A stretch of DNA of 64,000 nucleotides from Branchiostoma lanceolatum (GCF_035083965.1 NC_089729.1:14310964-14374963), one strand, 5' to 3'; positions 11,501 through 27,849 are shown, numbered from the stretch's first letter. Numbers and translations are program-made. Notes: a model not told the origin generated them from the sequence alone.

Positions 11501-14485
11501 GAGGACGATTTTCTTCATTTTACATACATTTCGAAACAATATCGAAATGTTCCTTCATACATTTTGAAAGCAAAAATCATAATGTCTAGCAATAAGAAAG
11601 ACAAAGTTAACCTAGGTTTGCACAAATCAGAAACGACACAGAACTTCTTTGCCATCCGTTTCCAGGTTCTTTTTTGGATCCACGGAGGTGGTCTATCCAT
11701 GGGTATGGGGTCGATAAATGGATACGAGGCTCTTGTTGCACACCAAGATGTCGTGCTGGTCTCCATCAACTACCGTCTCGGTGTGCTGGGTTTCCTCAGC
11801 ACGGGAGACGAGAACATTCCCGGAAACTACGGATTCCTGGATCAGGTCAGTGACACTATTAGAGATCAGTATTGAAATCCCACCCTCAACAGGAAAGGGG
11901 GCCTACGCGTCGAACTTTCCGGCACCTCGAGGTTGCCCTACCACCCCGCGAGACAACATTAGCTCATTTACTCAAACAACAAGTGCTAATTGACGCAACC
12001 ATGTCTTGTCATCGACTTGAATCATCCTGAATTGTCTTTACCTTATTTACATTAGTTTAAACCTACAGCTATTTTACAGTTAAAGGTATAATCAGTCCAA
12101 TGGTGGTGTCTGCCTCTATTATCGGTTGACGTCGACAATGGCATAATTTACGTTCTGTACAGGTCCGTGCCATGGAATGGGTGAAGGACAATATCCGAAA
12201 CTTTGGCGGAGATCCGGGAAGAGTAACCATATTTGGAGAGTCAGCAGGTGCCGTAAGCGTCTCCTATCAACTCCTGTCACCCCTAAGCAAAGGTCTGTTC
12301 CAGAGAGCCATCTCACAGAGTGGTACCTGGACAACAATACCGGTCAACCCCCAGCCACTTCCGCTGACGAAAATGTTTGCAGAAGAGGCCGGGTGCGAGA
12401 CGGAAGACACGGCAGCCATGACGACCTGTCTGAAAGGGAAGTCTCCAGAGGACCTTTTGGAAAGCTTCCAAGCCTTACAACCCAAGATCGGCCCCATGTA
12501 TTTTTCACCTGTAGTTGATGGGACGTTTCTGACGTCTCAGCCCATGGATCTGATGGACAAAGGAGAAATCAACACAGCAGATTATCTTCTTGGAGTCAGC
12601 AACCACGAGTTCGGATGGTTGGTGCTGCCGTTTGCAATCCAAGGGGACCCTCTTGTAGGGATATCCCAGGAAGATTTTGTCAGACTAACAAAGACCGCGG
12701 CGTCAATGGTTTACCGGGTGAGCACAGACCACTTTTGATTTATATTGCAAAATTGCAAACGTTTAAAAACACAAAAAAGGCTCGAAGTATTGTTGCATAG
12801 CAGTTTTCAGTATTATTTCGGAGTAACAGCCAAAGAAGATTTCCAATATTTTGGAAAACATTTGTTGAACTCATAAGGCGTCTTTCCTTCTCTATTCTAT
12901 CTGCTTAGTGAAATCTTTTCTCTGTATCCTTGCTTCCCTTTCCACGCTTAGGACAATCCAAACATGGACAAAATGGTGGACGCCATGGTGGCTGAGTACT
13001 CAGCAGAGTCCGATGACCCAATGGCGATCCAGTACCAGTTCTCTCATCTGTGTGGAGACTTCCTCTTCGTGGCCCCCACAATTATGGAGGCTGATAAACA
13101 TGCCGGTGAGATTTGAATGGATACTTGATTGTGCAAGTTATTGAAAGTATCTTGTGTATATGATGAGCACAAAATATGCCATTGCATTATATTGATTTGA
13201 AATGAACATATTATCAGATTTTTTAAATGCTCCAAAAGAGGGAATGTATTTACTCTGCAACAAAATATCTTTAAGTACACCTTAAAGCATGCATAAAGGT
13301 TTGTTTCTTTATTTGACAGTGTTATTAATTCACGAACGGCAATAACTACCTTACATTACATTACAATTTGTATCTTACTGGAAGATTTTCCGTTTACTTT
13401 CTACTCGTACATAGACATTACAAATAGTCCTATATGCGTACCTCATTATGTTGACTGTTGTTCTTAACCCTTATCAATAGGCGCCGGTGCTCGTGTCCTC
13501 CTCTATGAGAACCAGTACCGACCTTCCATTTACCCGAACCGACCCGACTGGGTGGGATGTGACCATGGAGACGATATTTTCATGGTTATGGGAATACCGT
13601 TCTTTGACGACCAAGGGGCCACAAACATAACCTACTCTAAGACTGACGAGCATGTCAGCTTGAGCCTGATGGCGTACTGGGCAAACTTCGCACGAACTGG
13701 GTAAGAATTTGCCACCTCATATAAAGACAAGCCCACAGCTTAACGTAAATGCTAGACAGCGGCATTTTAACCCGGACACAGTTACTTTTCATATCATGAT
13801 TTTATTAAGTTTCTTCACTACCAAAAATATTTTTCTTGCTTTTCTATTTTTTTTTTTAAATCGTGGACGAATATTTCTGAATGAATAAGAAAGAAAAAAT
13901 TAGTCTGATTCTTTCCATGGCAATACTCACATGCACAACAAAGAATACTTACCTAATTCTCTTAAGTTAAACCATTTCTCAAAAAGATTTTCACCCACGA
14001 GAATTTCTAGAAATTTATGTTTATTTTTTTAATTTCATAGACTTCAAGGATATGTTTAAGATAATATTAGAATTTTTCTATCCCCTTTCTTGAAAAATCT
14101 TACTTTAAGAAAAATATTGTACGAAAAATAACTTAAGAAAAAATTCTTAACTCGTGGACAAAATGTTTTTTCTTAAGCTTAATAAGTTTTCTTAGTACGT
14201 TTTCTTCTGTATAAGAAGAAACAAGAAAAATGAGAAAAGCCATTTTCGGTAGCTGTTGGTACTTCAACTTTACACTAAATTTGTTGCAGCGATCCATCCG
14301 ACTCCACTGGCGGACCCACTGACAGCCCCTCACTGCCGACCTGGCCTCAGTACACACCTGACAACCCGGTCTACATGAAGCTGGACGTGGTGCCGACCAC
14401 TGACGTTGGGCTGAAGTCTAAGAAAATGAAACTTTGGAACGAAGTCATCCCCAAACTGGCTGCTGTGAAGAAAGATGAACTTTGA
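5590..14485 (+). CDS. Two-domain carboxylesterase A (predicted fusion, KDEL-tailed)
   Basis: Predicted exons: 5590-5644, 7241-7590, 7956-8135, 8259-8804, 9524-9683, 9980-10196, 10359-10537, 10893-11230, 11666-11845, 12163-12717, 12952-13105, 13481-13700, 14290-14485. They join in frame to 1,109 residues. Exon 1 encodes a signal peptide ([15 protein letters not shown]). Domain 1 (about 20-562) has Ser222 in GESAGG, Glu in NNHEGGW and His in CEHGDD; domain 2 (about 563-1109) has Ser762 in GESAGA, SNHEFGW, CDHGDD and ends KKDEL. Both have HGGG oxyanion loops. The join is GCCGCAG|gtaaaa (10537) to tttctcag|GTAATG (10893), phase 1 at both ends, and the second half has no signal exon or promoter of its own. 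If the donor at 10538 is not used, translation stops at 10566 after KKKTLKFS, without KDEL. The domains are certain; their fusion is inferred. Confidence 0.82.
6019..6410. repeat. Hairpin-type MITE in intron 1
   Basis: Imperfect inverted arms (about 6019-6165 and 6267-6410) share GTTACRTTCCGTA ends and an ACAATGTCATGTGA...GTCAACGTACTTT block. CTCCAAGCAGAT lies near the inner ends. No coding capacity was seen. A second copy is at 18909-19320 in the paralogous intron. Confidence 0.7.
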
Positions 14486-17413
<2,928 letters not shown>

Positions 17414-18031
17414 AATCCCCGTAAAGATAGTATGAAATGATGTGCGCTGCTACTCTGTCTCATCTTTTTTTTTAAATCGTGTGTTATGATTTATCAATTT
17501 AGGTTTGTGATACTAGTACAAGCATTAAACATTTTATTCATATACTAGCTTTTACAATTAATTATATGATTATTTGATACTCAAGCTATGTATCGGCACT
17601 ATGTCTTCTATTTTTAGAGGTTTGTACTTATTGATAAGGTTGACATCTGGCAATCGAGAAACTATTGGCACTTAGTAATATACATTTCTGTAGTGATTTG
17701 AGCCTAGGCTATACTAAAATGTGAACATTCTAAGCTTACGATAGCCTGTTGTTTTCTATTACTGCAAAGTATTAATGTGCAGCGGCTATTCTCGTCATAA
17801 GTGGCCACCTTCAAAGTATCGTGCCGACCGGGCTATGTTTGTCATCAGATGCATCTCGATCACTGAGCTGGTTTAATGGTAAACTTTATTACATACCATT
17901 ACGTTGGTCTTCATCAAAGATTTATAAATGGTAAAAATTCATTTATCCCTTCTTGAATTTGCCCCTGCGGTTCAAAAGCTGCTAGGTAGAAGGCCCATAA
18001 TGTGATAATTTCCTTATTTTACTAACATCAA

Positions 18032-18032
<1 letters not shown>
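17414..18032. other. Intergenic, duplicate of 4336-4961
   Basis: Near-identical to the flank after gene 1 apart from small indels. No gene was seen. Confidence 0.6.

Positions 18033-18088
<56 letters not shown>
18033..18088. repeat. (CA)n microsatellite
   Basis: A CA run in the same position relative to the next gene as the one at 4962-5020. Confidence 0.97.
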
Positions 18089-18089
<1 letters not shown>

Positions 18090-18311
18090 ATCTGAAAACA
18101 GAAAGTTTTAAAATCTTCTTGGCGAAGGTAATAACAAAAAAGCATTTTGCAGTCAGGCTGCCCCACAGAAGCCTTGTTACACACACAGCGTCTACTATTA
18201 ATATTTTTCAACGTCAGCATGGGCTACATGCGTAGTACAAAAATAAGTAACCAATCGCACTTGTAAGCTGACTTCACTGAGTCAATACTGTCTATGACCA
18301 ACAGGACGTTG

Positions 18312-18338
18312 GTTGCCAAGGAAACAACCCCAAGGTCA
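18312..18338 (+). promoter_or_regulatory. Promoter module of two-domain esterase B
   Basis: The X-box-like 14-mer lies at 18312-18325 and AAGGTCA at 18332-18338. The module begins 87 bp before the ATG at 18399. It is present once here, against twice in the first unit. Confidence 0.5.
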
Positions 18339-18398
18339 CGTCAATCACCGTGGTTCAGTGAGCTGTTGACACTCCGCCAGTCGTGCACAGTACCGAAC

Positions 18399-21300
18399 AT
18401 GGTGGCCTTTCGGGTGCTCGCTGCGATCGTCACACTGCTTCTCAATTTTTGTAAGTATGTGAGTTGTGCGGCTAGGGTCGTAGCGGCATCTATGATATCC
18501 AGCACTGTGTAAAAATAGGCAAGCCACGCGGCAATATTCAAATATGTTAACTCTGTTATGTTGCTGATGACTGGGATGGACTGATTTGAGGCTCAGAATT
18601 AGAAATGATACACAGCGGGCTTTTTCTACACATGGGCTCCACGTCTGTTACGTTTTTCGTACGCCAATGCTACGTTTAGCATTGTGGGAGGGCGATGGTG
18701 CTACTTGCAATGCATGAAAACATGCCCCTTTCTGATAACATGGTTATCCTTGACATGGGTCACTGCGAGCATGGGTAAGATCGATTATGTGTAAGATGTA
18801 TTGTGGACAGGGTTACCTCATGAATGGAGACGTACATTGTTTGGCCACGTAATGTGACATGATATGACCTTGGTTGACAACAACTTACTATGTAGTTTCC
18901 GGTGATGTTACATTCCGTATCAGCACCTTTAAAGCTTTAGAATACCTTTGCTGCTATGCACATACAATGTCATGTGAGAGGTCAACGTACTTTCAAAGGC
19001 GTGCGGGCACGTTTCGTGTGCGCGGGGTTGGCTAAATCTCCCAGCAGATGTAAGGAACCGCCTCAGCCCCAAAGTTGTTATACATATGTATATATTTGCG
19101 ACATTTGGTAGTGCACCTTTAACACTTCGTTGGCTCTGGAAAGACGTTCTGAGTCTGAGCTCATATCTGCTTGGAGATTTAACACACGCCGCGCACACGA
19201 TTTTTCCACAAGAGGGTCATTAAAAGCACGTTGACCCTTCACATGACATTGTACGTGTGCATAGCAGAAGTGTTAAGGTGTTAGTACGGAACGTAACGTA
19301 TGGCTGGTAAACTTTTGAAGACTTGTCAAACGGCCGTGTAGAATTTGTGTTCAAGTCATTTCTTCGGTAGATATGTATTGAAAATTATGAGAACAATACC
19401 TACATGTATTCTACCAAAGGCGTAATCGATGAGACAGGAAAGAGCTAACGTGGTATAAAAACTAGGTTAACGTACTAGGCAAACATCCTGGATACACAAT
19501 GACCTTTGCCGCTGACAAATTTGCGAAATCACGCGAAGTCAAGAGGCGATGGCATGTTGTGAAAATCGTCATCGATAAGAATGTAAAATGTGCACCAAAT
19601 TGCAATGTCATTCTGCTACAAACTTCAGTACAGGTGAACAGAAAACAAAAACATTGTGAACTATCTAGATTTTAAACATTTGCCATAATCGTAAACAGGG
19701 CAAAATTTATCATGCAAAATTTATAACATTCAGGACAGTTAAGACACGTCACCCTAAAGAACAACATTACAAGTAAACCTAAATTTGCATAATCAAGGGG
19801 GAAACTTTTTATTTGAAGTGTCACCGATATCATATGAGAAAGTTGAGACAAGACATGTTATGATAAGTGGGACATTATCAGAAACCAATTAAGTCATGTG
19901 TAAAATTCATATCATGCAAATTATATATACCTGTGTCAAGTGTCTTATATTTTTGCTTGTACCTGTCTATAAACATACTGTTAGTAAATGATAAACACCA
20001 TCATATACATAGCGCGTGGATTTGCATGATCATGGCGGAACGTTTGAATAGCATTTTGCCAAGAGATCAGAGCTTCACATAACTGTTCTAATCCTATCCC
20101 CACTAGGTGCTACAGCCGGTCAGGATGACGGTCTTGTTGTGTCCACGGTGACTGGACAAGTACGTGGAACAACCACCCACACAACCGACCTTCCCGACAA
20201 ACCGATCTACGCTTTCCTGGGCATCCCGTACGCAGCGCCACCTGTTGGAGAACTCCGGTACCGCCCGCCCCAGCCTGCCCTCCCGTGGGAGGGGGTCAGG
20301 GAGGCCGTGGATTACGGCTCTTACTGTCCCCAAAATCTTACCATGTTCAACAAGGCGGATCATGACTTTCCAATGGAGTTTGGAGAGAACATGACCAAGA
20401 GCGAGGACTGCCTGACAGTCAACGTCTTCACTCCAACCGTAGCTGCGGATGCCGCTTTACCGGTATTTTTGACAGTATCTCTTTAATAAAAGGATAATAT
20501 ATGAAACACGCCAACATTTCCATTGTGCAAAGCTTGTTTGCTGTACGTTACTGCAATCGAGAAGGGATTTTTCTACATGTCATTGAATCATATGTTTGTA
20601 ATCGGCATTTCCAGATAAAACCTTATCAATTTTTCTACATTTGCATTTAACTTTATCAAAAAGCTCATCAGTATATTTGACGTTCATTAAAAAGAAATGG
20701 ATCCTTCAGATTTACCTCTGACAAAGATATCCATCGCAGGTCTTGCTGTGGATCCACGGGGGAGCCCTGAAAATGGGCATGGGGTCACCTCCTGGATGGG
20801 AGGCTCTTGCCGCTCACCAAGACGTCGTGGTGGTCTCCATCAACTACCGTCTCGGTGTGCTGGGTTTCCTCAGCACGGGAGACGAGAACATGCCGGGAAA
20901 CTACGGACTCCTGGACCAGGTTAGTGACAGTAAGTTCACTGACGATGCTCTCAATGAATGCAAAACTAGTACTAGTTTCTTAACTACGTTAACTGTTAAT
21001 GTTTGTCGACCAGACCTATATTCCTGTTCTATTCTTGCAGGTCCGTGCCATGGAATGGGTGAAGGAGAACATCCGAAACTTCGGTGGAGATCCAGAAAGA
21101 GTCACCATATTTGGAGAGTCAGCAGGCGCTATTAGTGTCTCCTACCATCTTCTGTCACCCCTCAGTAAAGGTCTGTTCCAGAGAGCCATCTCACAGAGTG
21201 GTACCTGGAAAACATTTCCCGTCAACCCTCAGCCACTCGCAATCACCAAAATGTTTGCCGAGAAGGCCGGTTGCGAGACGGAGGACACGGCAACCATAAC

Positions 21301-24300
21301 GACCTGTCTGAAAGAGAAGTCGGCGGAGGAACTTGTGGAGTCATTCGATGCCTTAGGGCAAATTCTTCTTACGCCAGTTGTAGACGGCACGTTTCTGACG
21401 ACTGACCCCGCGGATCTGATGGAAAATGGAGACATCAACACAGTAGATTATCTTCTCGGGATCAACAACCATGAGTATGGGTGGGTGCCACTGTCTCATG
21501 TCGTTGAAGGGGACCTTCGCGTTGGCATACCTCAAGAAGAATTTGTGAAGCTAGTGAGGACTGGAACTTCCATGTATTACTACGTGAGTACGCTACGTGT
21601 TAAACCACTGAATTCAGAAGAGTGTTCTTGAAATTTAATTCAAAGACTGTGAGTAATATCGCATACCTATTTTAAACATACATGCTGCACAATCTGGTTG
21701 ATATAAAAAGATTGACAGTTCTTAAAGTTCTTCAAAAAAGAGATGGATGACTCACTGAGACTGGTGGCGTTATAAACTTATTACTACTCGTTTGAATTGA
21801 ATTAAGGCTGACGGACATCCTGCAACTTCTTGATAGTTCATTGTCGTGTTTGGCCGCAGTTTTGAACTAGCTGTTTGTTACATCTGGTATATCACGCTCA
21901 GGGCAATCCAAACTTGGATAACATGGTGGACACCATCGTCGCTGAGTATCGGCATCCGACTACGCCCGACGACCCACTGTCTATCCTGTACCAGCTTTCA
22001 CAAATGAATGGAGATGTCGTGTTTCTAGGTCCTACAATGCTTGTTGCAGAAAAGCATGTCGGTAAGTGGCGTTTGAAATACCAGCCTTTTGAATTGCGAT
22101 AGGTAACTACATTTCTGTGCAATCATCTAATATATTTTCATGCTTATCTTTTTGTTAATGCACAATTCTTGTAAATGAATATGACTATATCATAACCTGA
22201 AGAAAACTTTTTTTTTGTTATTTTTGCAAGTCACTTTGATACATTTGATGCAGTGTAGAATCTCTTTTTAATTCAATCATTTTTTGTTACAATAAGTAAC
22301 ATTGGAAGGAAATGTTCTTGAATCCTGCCTCACAGATGCCGGTGCTCGTGTCTTCCTCTACGAGAACCAGTACCGTCCTTCCATCCACCCGAACAGACCC
22401 GACTGGGTGGGATGTGACCACGGAGACGACCTGTTCATGCTTTGGGGACTCCCGTTCCTGAATGGACTCAACAAACCTCTAAGATACACAAAAGAAGACG
22501 AGGAGTTCAGCCTCATTATGTTCGCCTACTGGGCAAACTTCGCACGAACTGGGTAAGAAATGGCCGTTTCATTCATAGCAATCAACAGCTAGATATGAAT
22601 GGCAGAAACGTTGACATTCTAAACTTGACGTTTGCTTGATTTTCATATCGTGATATCTTTTAAACAGGGATCCGTCCGACTCCACCGGCGGACCCACTGA
22701 CAGCCCCTCCCTGCCGACCTGGCCTCAGTACACACCTGACAACCCGGTCTACATGAAGCTGGACGTGGTGCCGACCACTGACGTCGGCCTGAAGCCGGAC
22801 AAAGTCAAACTTTGGAACGAAGTCATCCCTAATATGGCCTCCGCAGGTAAAAAAGATGAGCTGGTTAGTTAAATCCAACCTAAACTTTTCGTAAAGGGTT
22901 GTACCCATGTCCGTTTTCTATAGCCCTTGGGCAAGCACAACAGCAGGAATCTAGTCAAAGATTAGGCAACCCATGTTCATGATGTTTTTTGAATAGGTGT
23001 TGTGCTGTAATGATCTCTATCAGAAAAAAACATTTTAAACGGATAGAGTGAGGCAATATTATATGCTATCATATAGTACTTAACAGTTGTACGGAAAATA
23101 CCTTGTCATAATAGATTTGGAACCAGCAAGCATCATTTTTGGACATGAAAAAAATGAATATCCATTCCAGCAGTTTTATTTCAATGCTCATAGTCTCCTT
23201 TCAATTGATACAATTTTACTCAGGCAAGGTGGAGTGTCCAGTTGTATCAACGGAGACTGGACAGGTAATAGGGACAGTTTCGCACGCCACTGACCTCCCA
23301 AACAAACCGATCTACACGTACCTCGCCATCCCGTACGCAGCGCCACCTGTTGGAGAACTCCGGTACCGCCCGCCCCAGACTGCCCTCCCGTGGGAGGGGG
23401 TCAGGAAGGCGGTGGAATTAGGTTCTTACTGTCCCCAAAATCTAACATACCTCAACGCGATGGATTTCCCTTTCATCTTTGGAGTGAACATGACCATGAG
23501 CGAGGACTGCCTGACACTCTCCGTCTTCACTCCGACAGTGGACGCCGCCTTACCGGTGAGGTTTTGTCGAATAGGAAATACAACATTCAACATATCCTAG
23601 CTATCTGTATCTATATATATAGCCGGTATAACCGCCATTAGGCGTAACACACCAGCTTGGCAAGTCTAGTCAACTATTTAATGGAATTTTAATCAGCAAG
23701 ATTTGTTTCACCCAGCGTCCACATTTGTTTGGCAATTGTTAAGTGTTGAGGAAGATATATCCTTGGTAGGCAAATGGCACAAAAATGTCGTCAACCCTTT
23801 GGCGACTATTTTCAGGTCCTTTTAATGATCCACGGAGGCGGTCTCACCATGGGAATGGGGTCGATGAATGGATACGAAGCTCTATCTGCTCACCAACACG
23901 TCGTGGTGGTCTCCATCAACTACCGTCTCGGTGTGCTGGGTTTCCTCAGCACGGGAGACGAGAACATTCCGGGAAACTACGGATTCCTGGATCAGGTCAG
24001 TAACAATATAAAGAGTGATATTGAAATCCCACCCTCAACTCAAAATTTCCGGCTAACAACCCCCGCGAGACAACATTAGCTCCTGTACTCAAACAGCACG
24101 AGCTGGTTGACTTATTAGCACGCAACATTGACATCGATCTATCGAAGCATCTTAAAGTCGATTTAACCTCATTAACATATCAATTCAGACTCTTGTAGTT
24201 TAAAACCTGGTAACTCCAGTTTTCCCTTTAGTCACTGACAAAGACAGCAGATGCTATCTGAAAGGGGTGACCGTTTCCAAATTTTATCCAGTTGCCCTGT

Positions 24301-26582
24301 GTATTCAATTGCCTAGATGTCTAACCTCAATCGAAATGTTGAAATCAATTTGAAACTTACAGCTCTTATACTTTTCAATGTATAATCATGCAGTCCAATG
24401 GCTGCGTTTGTCTCTATCATCGGTTGACAATGGCATACTTTTCGTCATGTGCAGGTCCGTGCCATGGAATGGGTGAAGGACAACATCCGAAACTTCGGTG
24501 GAGATCCGGAAAGAGTCACGCTATTCGGAGAGTCTGCCGGTGCTGTGAGTATCTCCTATCAACTCATGTCACCCCTCAGCAAAGGTCTGTTCCAGAGAGC
24601 CATCTCACAGAGTGGTACCTGGACAACAATGCCGGTCAACCCCCAGCCACTTCCGCTGACGAAAAAGTTCGCAGAAGAGGCCGGGTGCGAGACGGAGGAC
24701 ACGGCAGCCATGGCGACCTGTCTCAAAGGGAAGTCCCCAGAGGACCTTTTGGAAAGCTTCCAGTCCTTACAACTCAAGACTGGCACGATGTATTTCTCTC
24801 CTGTAGTGGATGGGGTGTTCTTGACATCTCAACCGATGGATCTGATGCAGACAGGAAACGTCAACACAGCAGATTATCTTCTTGGTGTCAACAACCACGA
24901 GTTCGGATGGGTGATGCTGCCATTGGCAATCCAAGGGGACCCTCTTGCAGGGATATCTGAAGAGGACTTTGTAAGACTAACGAAGACAGCGACATCGGTG
25001 GTTTATCGGGTGAGTACAAATTGATATCTTTAAAAATTCCAAATGCTTGCTACACAATACAAATGCTATAAGTTTTATTGCGCACGTATTTTTAGCATTT
25101 CTGCATAATGCATCTACCAATAAGTGAAGTTTGCCACCATGTTGAAAAAAACAAAAACTCATGAAGGCCCTTTCCAATTTTCAGGTCACTCTTTTCCTAT
25201 CATCTACTTGAAATGGTGTTTTCTGCATTCTTGTTTTTCTTCACGCTTAGGACAATCCAAACATGGACAAAATGGTAGACACCATTGTGGCTGAGTACCT
25301 ACCCAAATCTGACGACCCAATGGCGATCCAGTACCAGTTCTCTCATCTGTATGGAGACTTCCTCTTCGTGGCCCCCACCGTCTTAGTGGCTGATAAACAT
25401 GCTGGTAAGTTTCATCTAGATACTTGATTCTTCACGCGTCCTTATGTGCATATTGTTTTTGTATACTGCAATTGACATTCTGTCAAAACACGCATTTTAT
25501 TTTTTTAACATGAGCATCTTGTCAATGTTTGTTTTCTTTTGTTTTTGCTAGTAAAAGTTATTTACTTCTAATTTATCTCTTTAATCTTCTCACTGCTGCC
25601 TTACTCTATAACCGATATGGAATCAGACGTCAAACAGCTATTAGTGCTACTAAAGGTTAAAAACACTTTAAATTTTGCGTAAAGGTTTCATTTTTTCACG
25701 GTTTTATCTACTCTCCAAGCAGAGGAGTGGGTCCGACAGGTTTTTGACGCGTTTTTAGGCGTTTTTGTCGGATTTTCTACTACGTGTGGGTTGGCTAGAC
25801 AAAAAAAAAAACATGACAAAGTAGAAAGCCCGACAAAAACGCCTAAAAACACGTCAAAAACCTGCCGGACCCACTCCTCTGCTTGGAGAGTAGGTTTTAT
25901 CAACGACACATAGTAATACCTTCTTCACATTATATTTGTATATTACTGGAAAGTTTTCCTTTTTCTGTCTGCATACACATTTGAAGCAGTCGTGTACTTC
26001 CTCCTATACATGTTGTTTTTAACCCTTATAAATAGATGCCGGCTCTCGCATCTTTCTCTACGAGAACCAGTATCGACCTTCCATCTACCCGAACCGACCC
26101 GACTGGGTGGGATGTGACCACGGAGACGATAATTTCCTGGTTATGGGAATACCGTTCATGGACGACCATGGGGCCACAAACATAACCTACTCTAAGACTG
26201 ACGAGCATGTCAGCTTGAGCATGATGGCGTACTGGGCAAACTTCGCCCGAACTGGGTAAGTATTAATATGAAGACAAGCCTATAGCTTGACATAAATGGT
26301 AGACAGCAACATTTTAACACGGCCGCAGTGAAATTTTTAGCTTCTTGTTACTTAGAGTTTCCATTAAATTTAATCATTTGTTACAGGGATCCCGGCGACT
26401 CAACCGGCGGACCCACTGACAGCCCCTCCCTGCCGACCTGGCCTCAGTACACACCTGACAACCCGGTCTACATGAAGCTGGACGTGGTGCCGACCACTGA
26501 CGTTGGGCTGAAGTCCGAGAAAATGAAACTTTGGAACGAGGTCATCCCCAAACTGGCTGCTGTGAAGAAAGATGAACTTTGA
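18399..26582 (+). CDS. Two-domain carboxylesterase B (predicted fusion, KDEL-tailed)
   Basis: Predicted exons: 18399-18450, 20107-20462, 20740-20919, 21041-21583, 21902-22061, 22336-22552, 22668-22846, 23224-23555, 23816-23995, 24455-25009, 25251-25404, 26036-26255, 26387-26582. They join in frame to 1,107 residues. The signal peptide begins [11 protein letters not shown]. Domain 1 has Ser223 (GESAGA), NNHEYGW and CDHGDD with HGGA in the oxyanion loop; domain 2 has Ser760, NNHEFGW, CDHGDD, HGGG and a terminal KKDEL. The fusion join is TCCGCAG|gtaaaa (22846) to tttactcag|GCAAGG (23224), both phase 1, across a 377-bp intron with no promoter or signal exon. Reading past the donor gives a stop at 22872 and a tail KKDELVS, a KDEL that is no longer terminal. 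This gene is the duplicate of 5590-14485. Confidence 0.82.
18909..19320. repeat. Hairpin-type MITE, duplicate copy in intron 1
   Basis: Same element as at 6019-6410, inherited with the large duplication. The inverted arms carry ACAATGTCATGTGA and a CTGCTTGGAGAT core. Confidence 0.65.
25700..25901. mobile_element. Hairpin MITE with 9-bp target-site duplication
   Basis: The element at 25709-25892 has long inverted arms ending TACTCTCCAAGCAG / CTGCTTGGAGAGTA. It is flanked by the direct repeat GGTTTTATC (25700-25708 and 25893-25901). It is non-coding and sits in intron 11 of the second two-domain esterase. The first copy of the gene lacks it at this point, so it inserted after the large duplication. 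Confidence 0.85.
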
Positions 26583-27849
26583 AATTCCTGCATCGACAAA
26601 TATGACACGATTTTTGCTGCTATTTTCTCTTAGGTCAAGTAACATTCCCTGTTTTAAGATAAATGCGCAAAAACTTTTATTCATATGCAATAGCTTTTGT
26701 AATGACCGTATGGTTTGACATTGAAGTCATGTATCGACATTATGTCTTTAAAGCTTTATGTCAGTACCTTTATTATACGAGTTTGATACTCGTAACTACT
26801 GGAAAATCTCTGTGTATGTTTCAGCTCTTTGGAGTAAGAAATATGATGCTGATGGTTGTGGTGATGATGATGATGAATATGATGATGGTGGGAAAATGTG
26901 ATTTCGCTAGATTGATGTTTTTCTTTAGATTAAGGCATGATTATTGATTGGGGTAGCTGGTAATGAGTAGGTACTAGATTCACTTTATAAAGAAGCTAAA
27001 ACGCTTAAGGGTACTAGTACATTGTTGATATGATATTGACGTCTGTCAATCGAGAAACTCTTGTTATTTAGTAACCAGCGTTCATGAAGTTGATATGACC
27101 CTAGGTGATACTAAAATGTGAACATTAAAGCTTGCTATACATTTTACGAAAAATATTTTTCAGTTCCTTATTTGATACAAAATAGAACGAAGTAATCAAG
27201 CTTTGCAGCGGCTAGTTTAGCCACAACTGACCACCTTCAATGCGTCGTACTCCCTGCTACGTTAGTCAATAGGTACACCCCGAGCTCTAAGCTCATAAAT
27301 GATATTTTCCAGTGATAAAATCCCATACTATGTTCCCAGACCTACTAATAGCAATTTAGCTTTGATTAACATCATCGACATAACTTTTAATCACATTTCA
27401 TGTAAATTGATAGTACGTATCACAAACCCTTTGGATACCATCTATACGAAGTATGAAAAAAATGACGTTAATCATGCATGTCACAGGCGAACTTCAATTA
27501 TGACTTGTGATTGGCTGGGCGGAGGCATTCTATAATTGGTCAAGACGGGCCAGCTGGTACAAGATGTCGGACTCATGACGACAGAAAACAATATTGCGGC
27601 GCACTTGAATCCCAGGTTGAAACAACTTGAGCAGGCTTTTGCTATCGTAAAATCAATGGCAATTAACTAAACCTAACATTAAGTAACAATCGTTTTCGAT
27701 CTTATTTCTGCTTGCAAAATCCACTCAGTACATTTCAGTGCAAATGCTCTGAAAATTTCGTCATATAGAAGCATTTACAAGGTTTACACATATAGCGTAG
27801 ATGTAAGAATAATCAAGTCACCAAGGGACGTTTGACCTACAGGACGTTG
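26583..27849. other. Intergenic between esterase B and the next single-domain esterase
   Basis: No gene was seen. The first part resembles the 3' flanks of the other esterases. A short ATG/GAT-rich run lies near 26850-26890. Confidence 0.55.
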
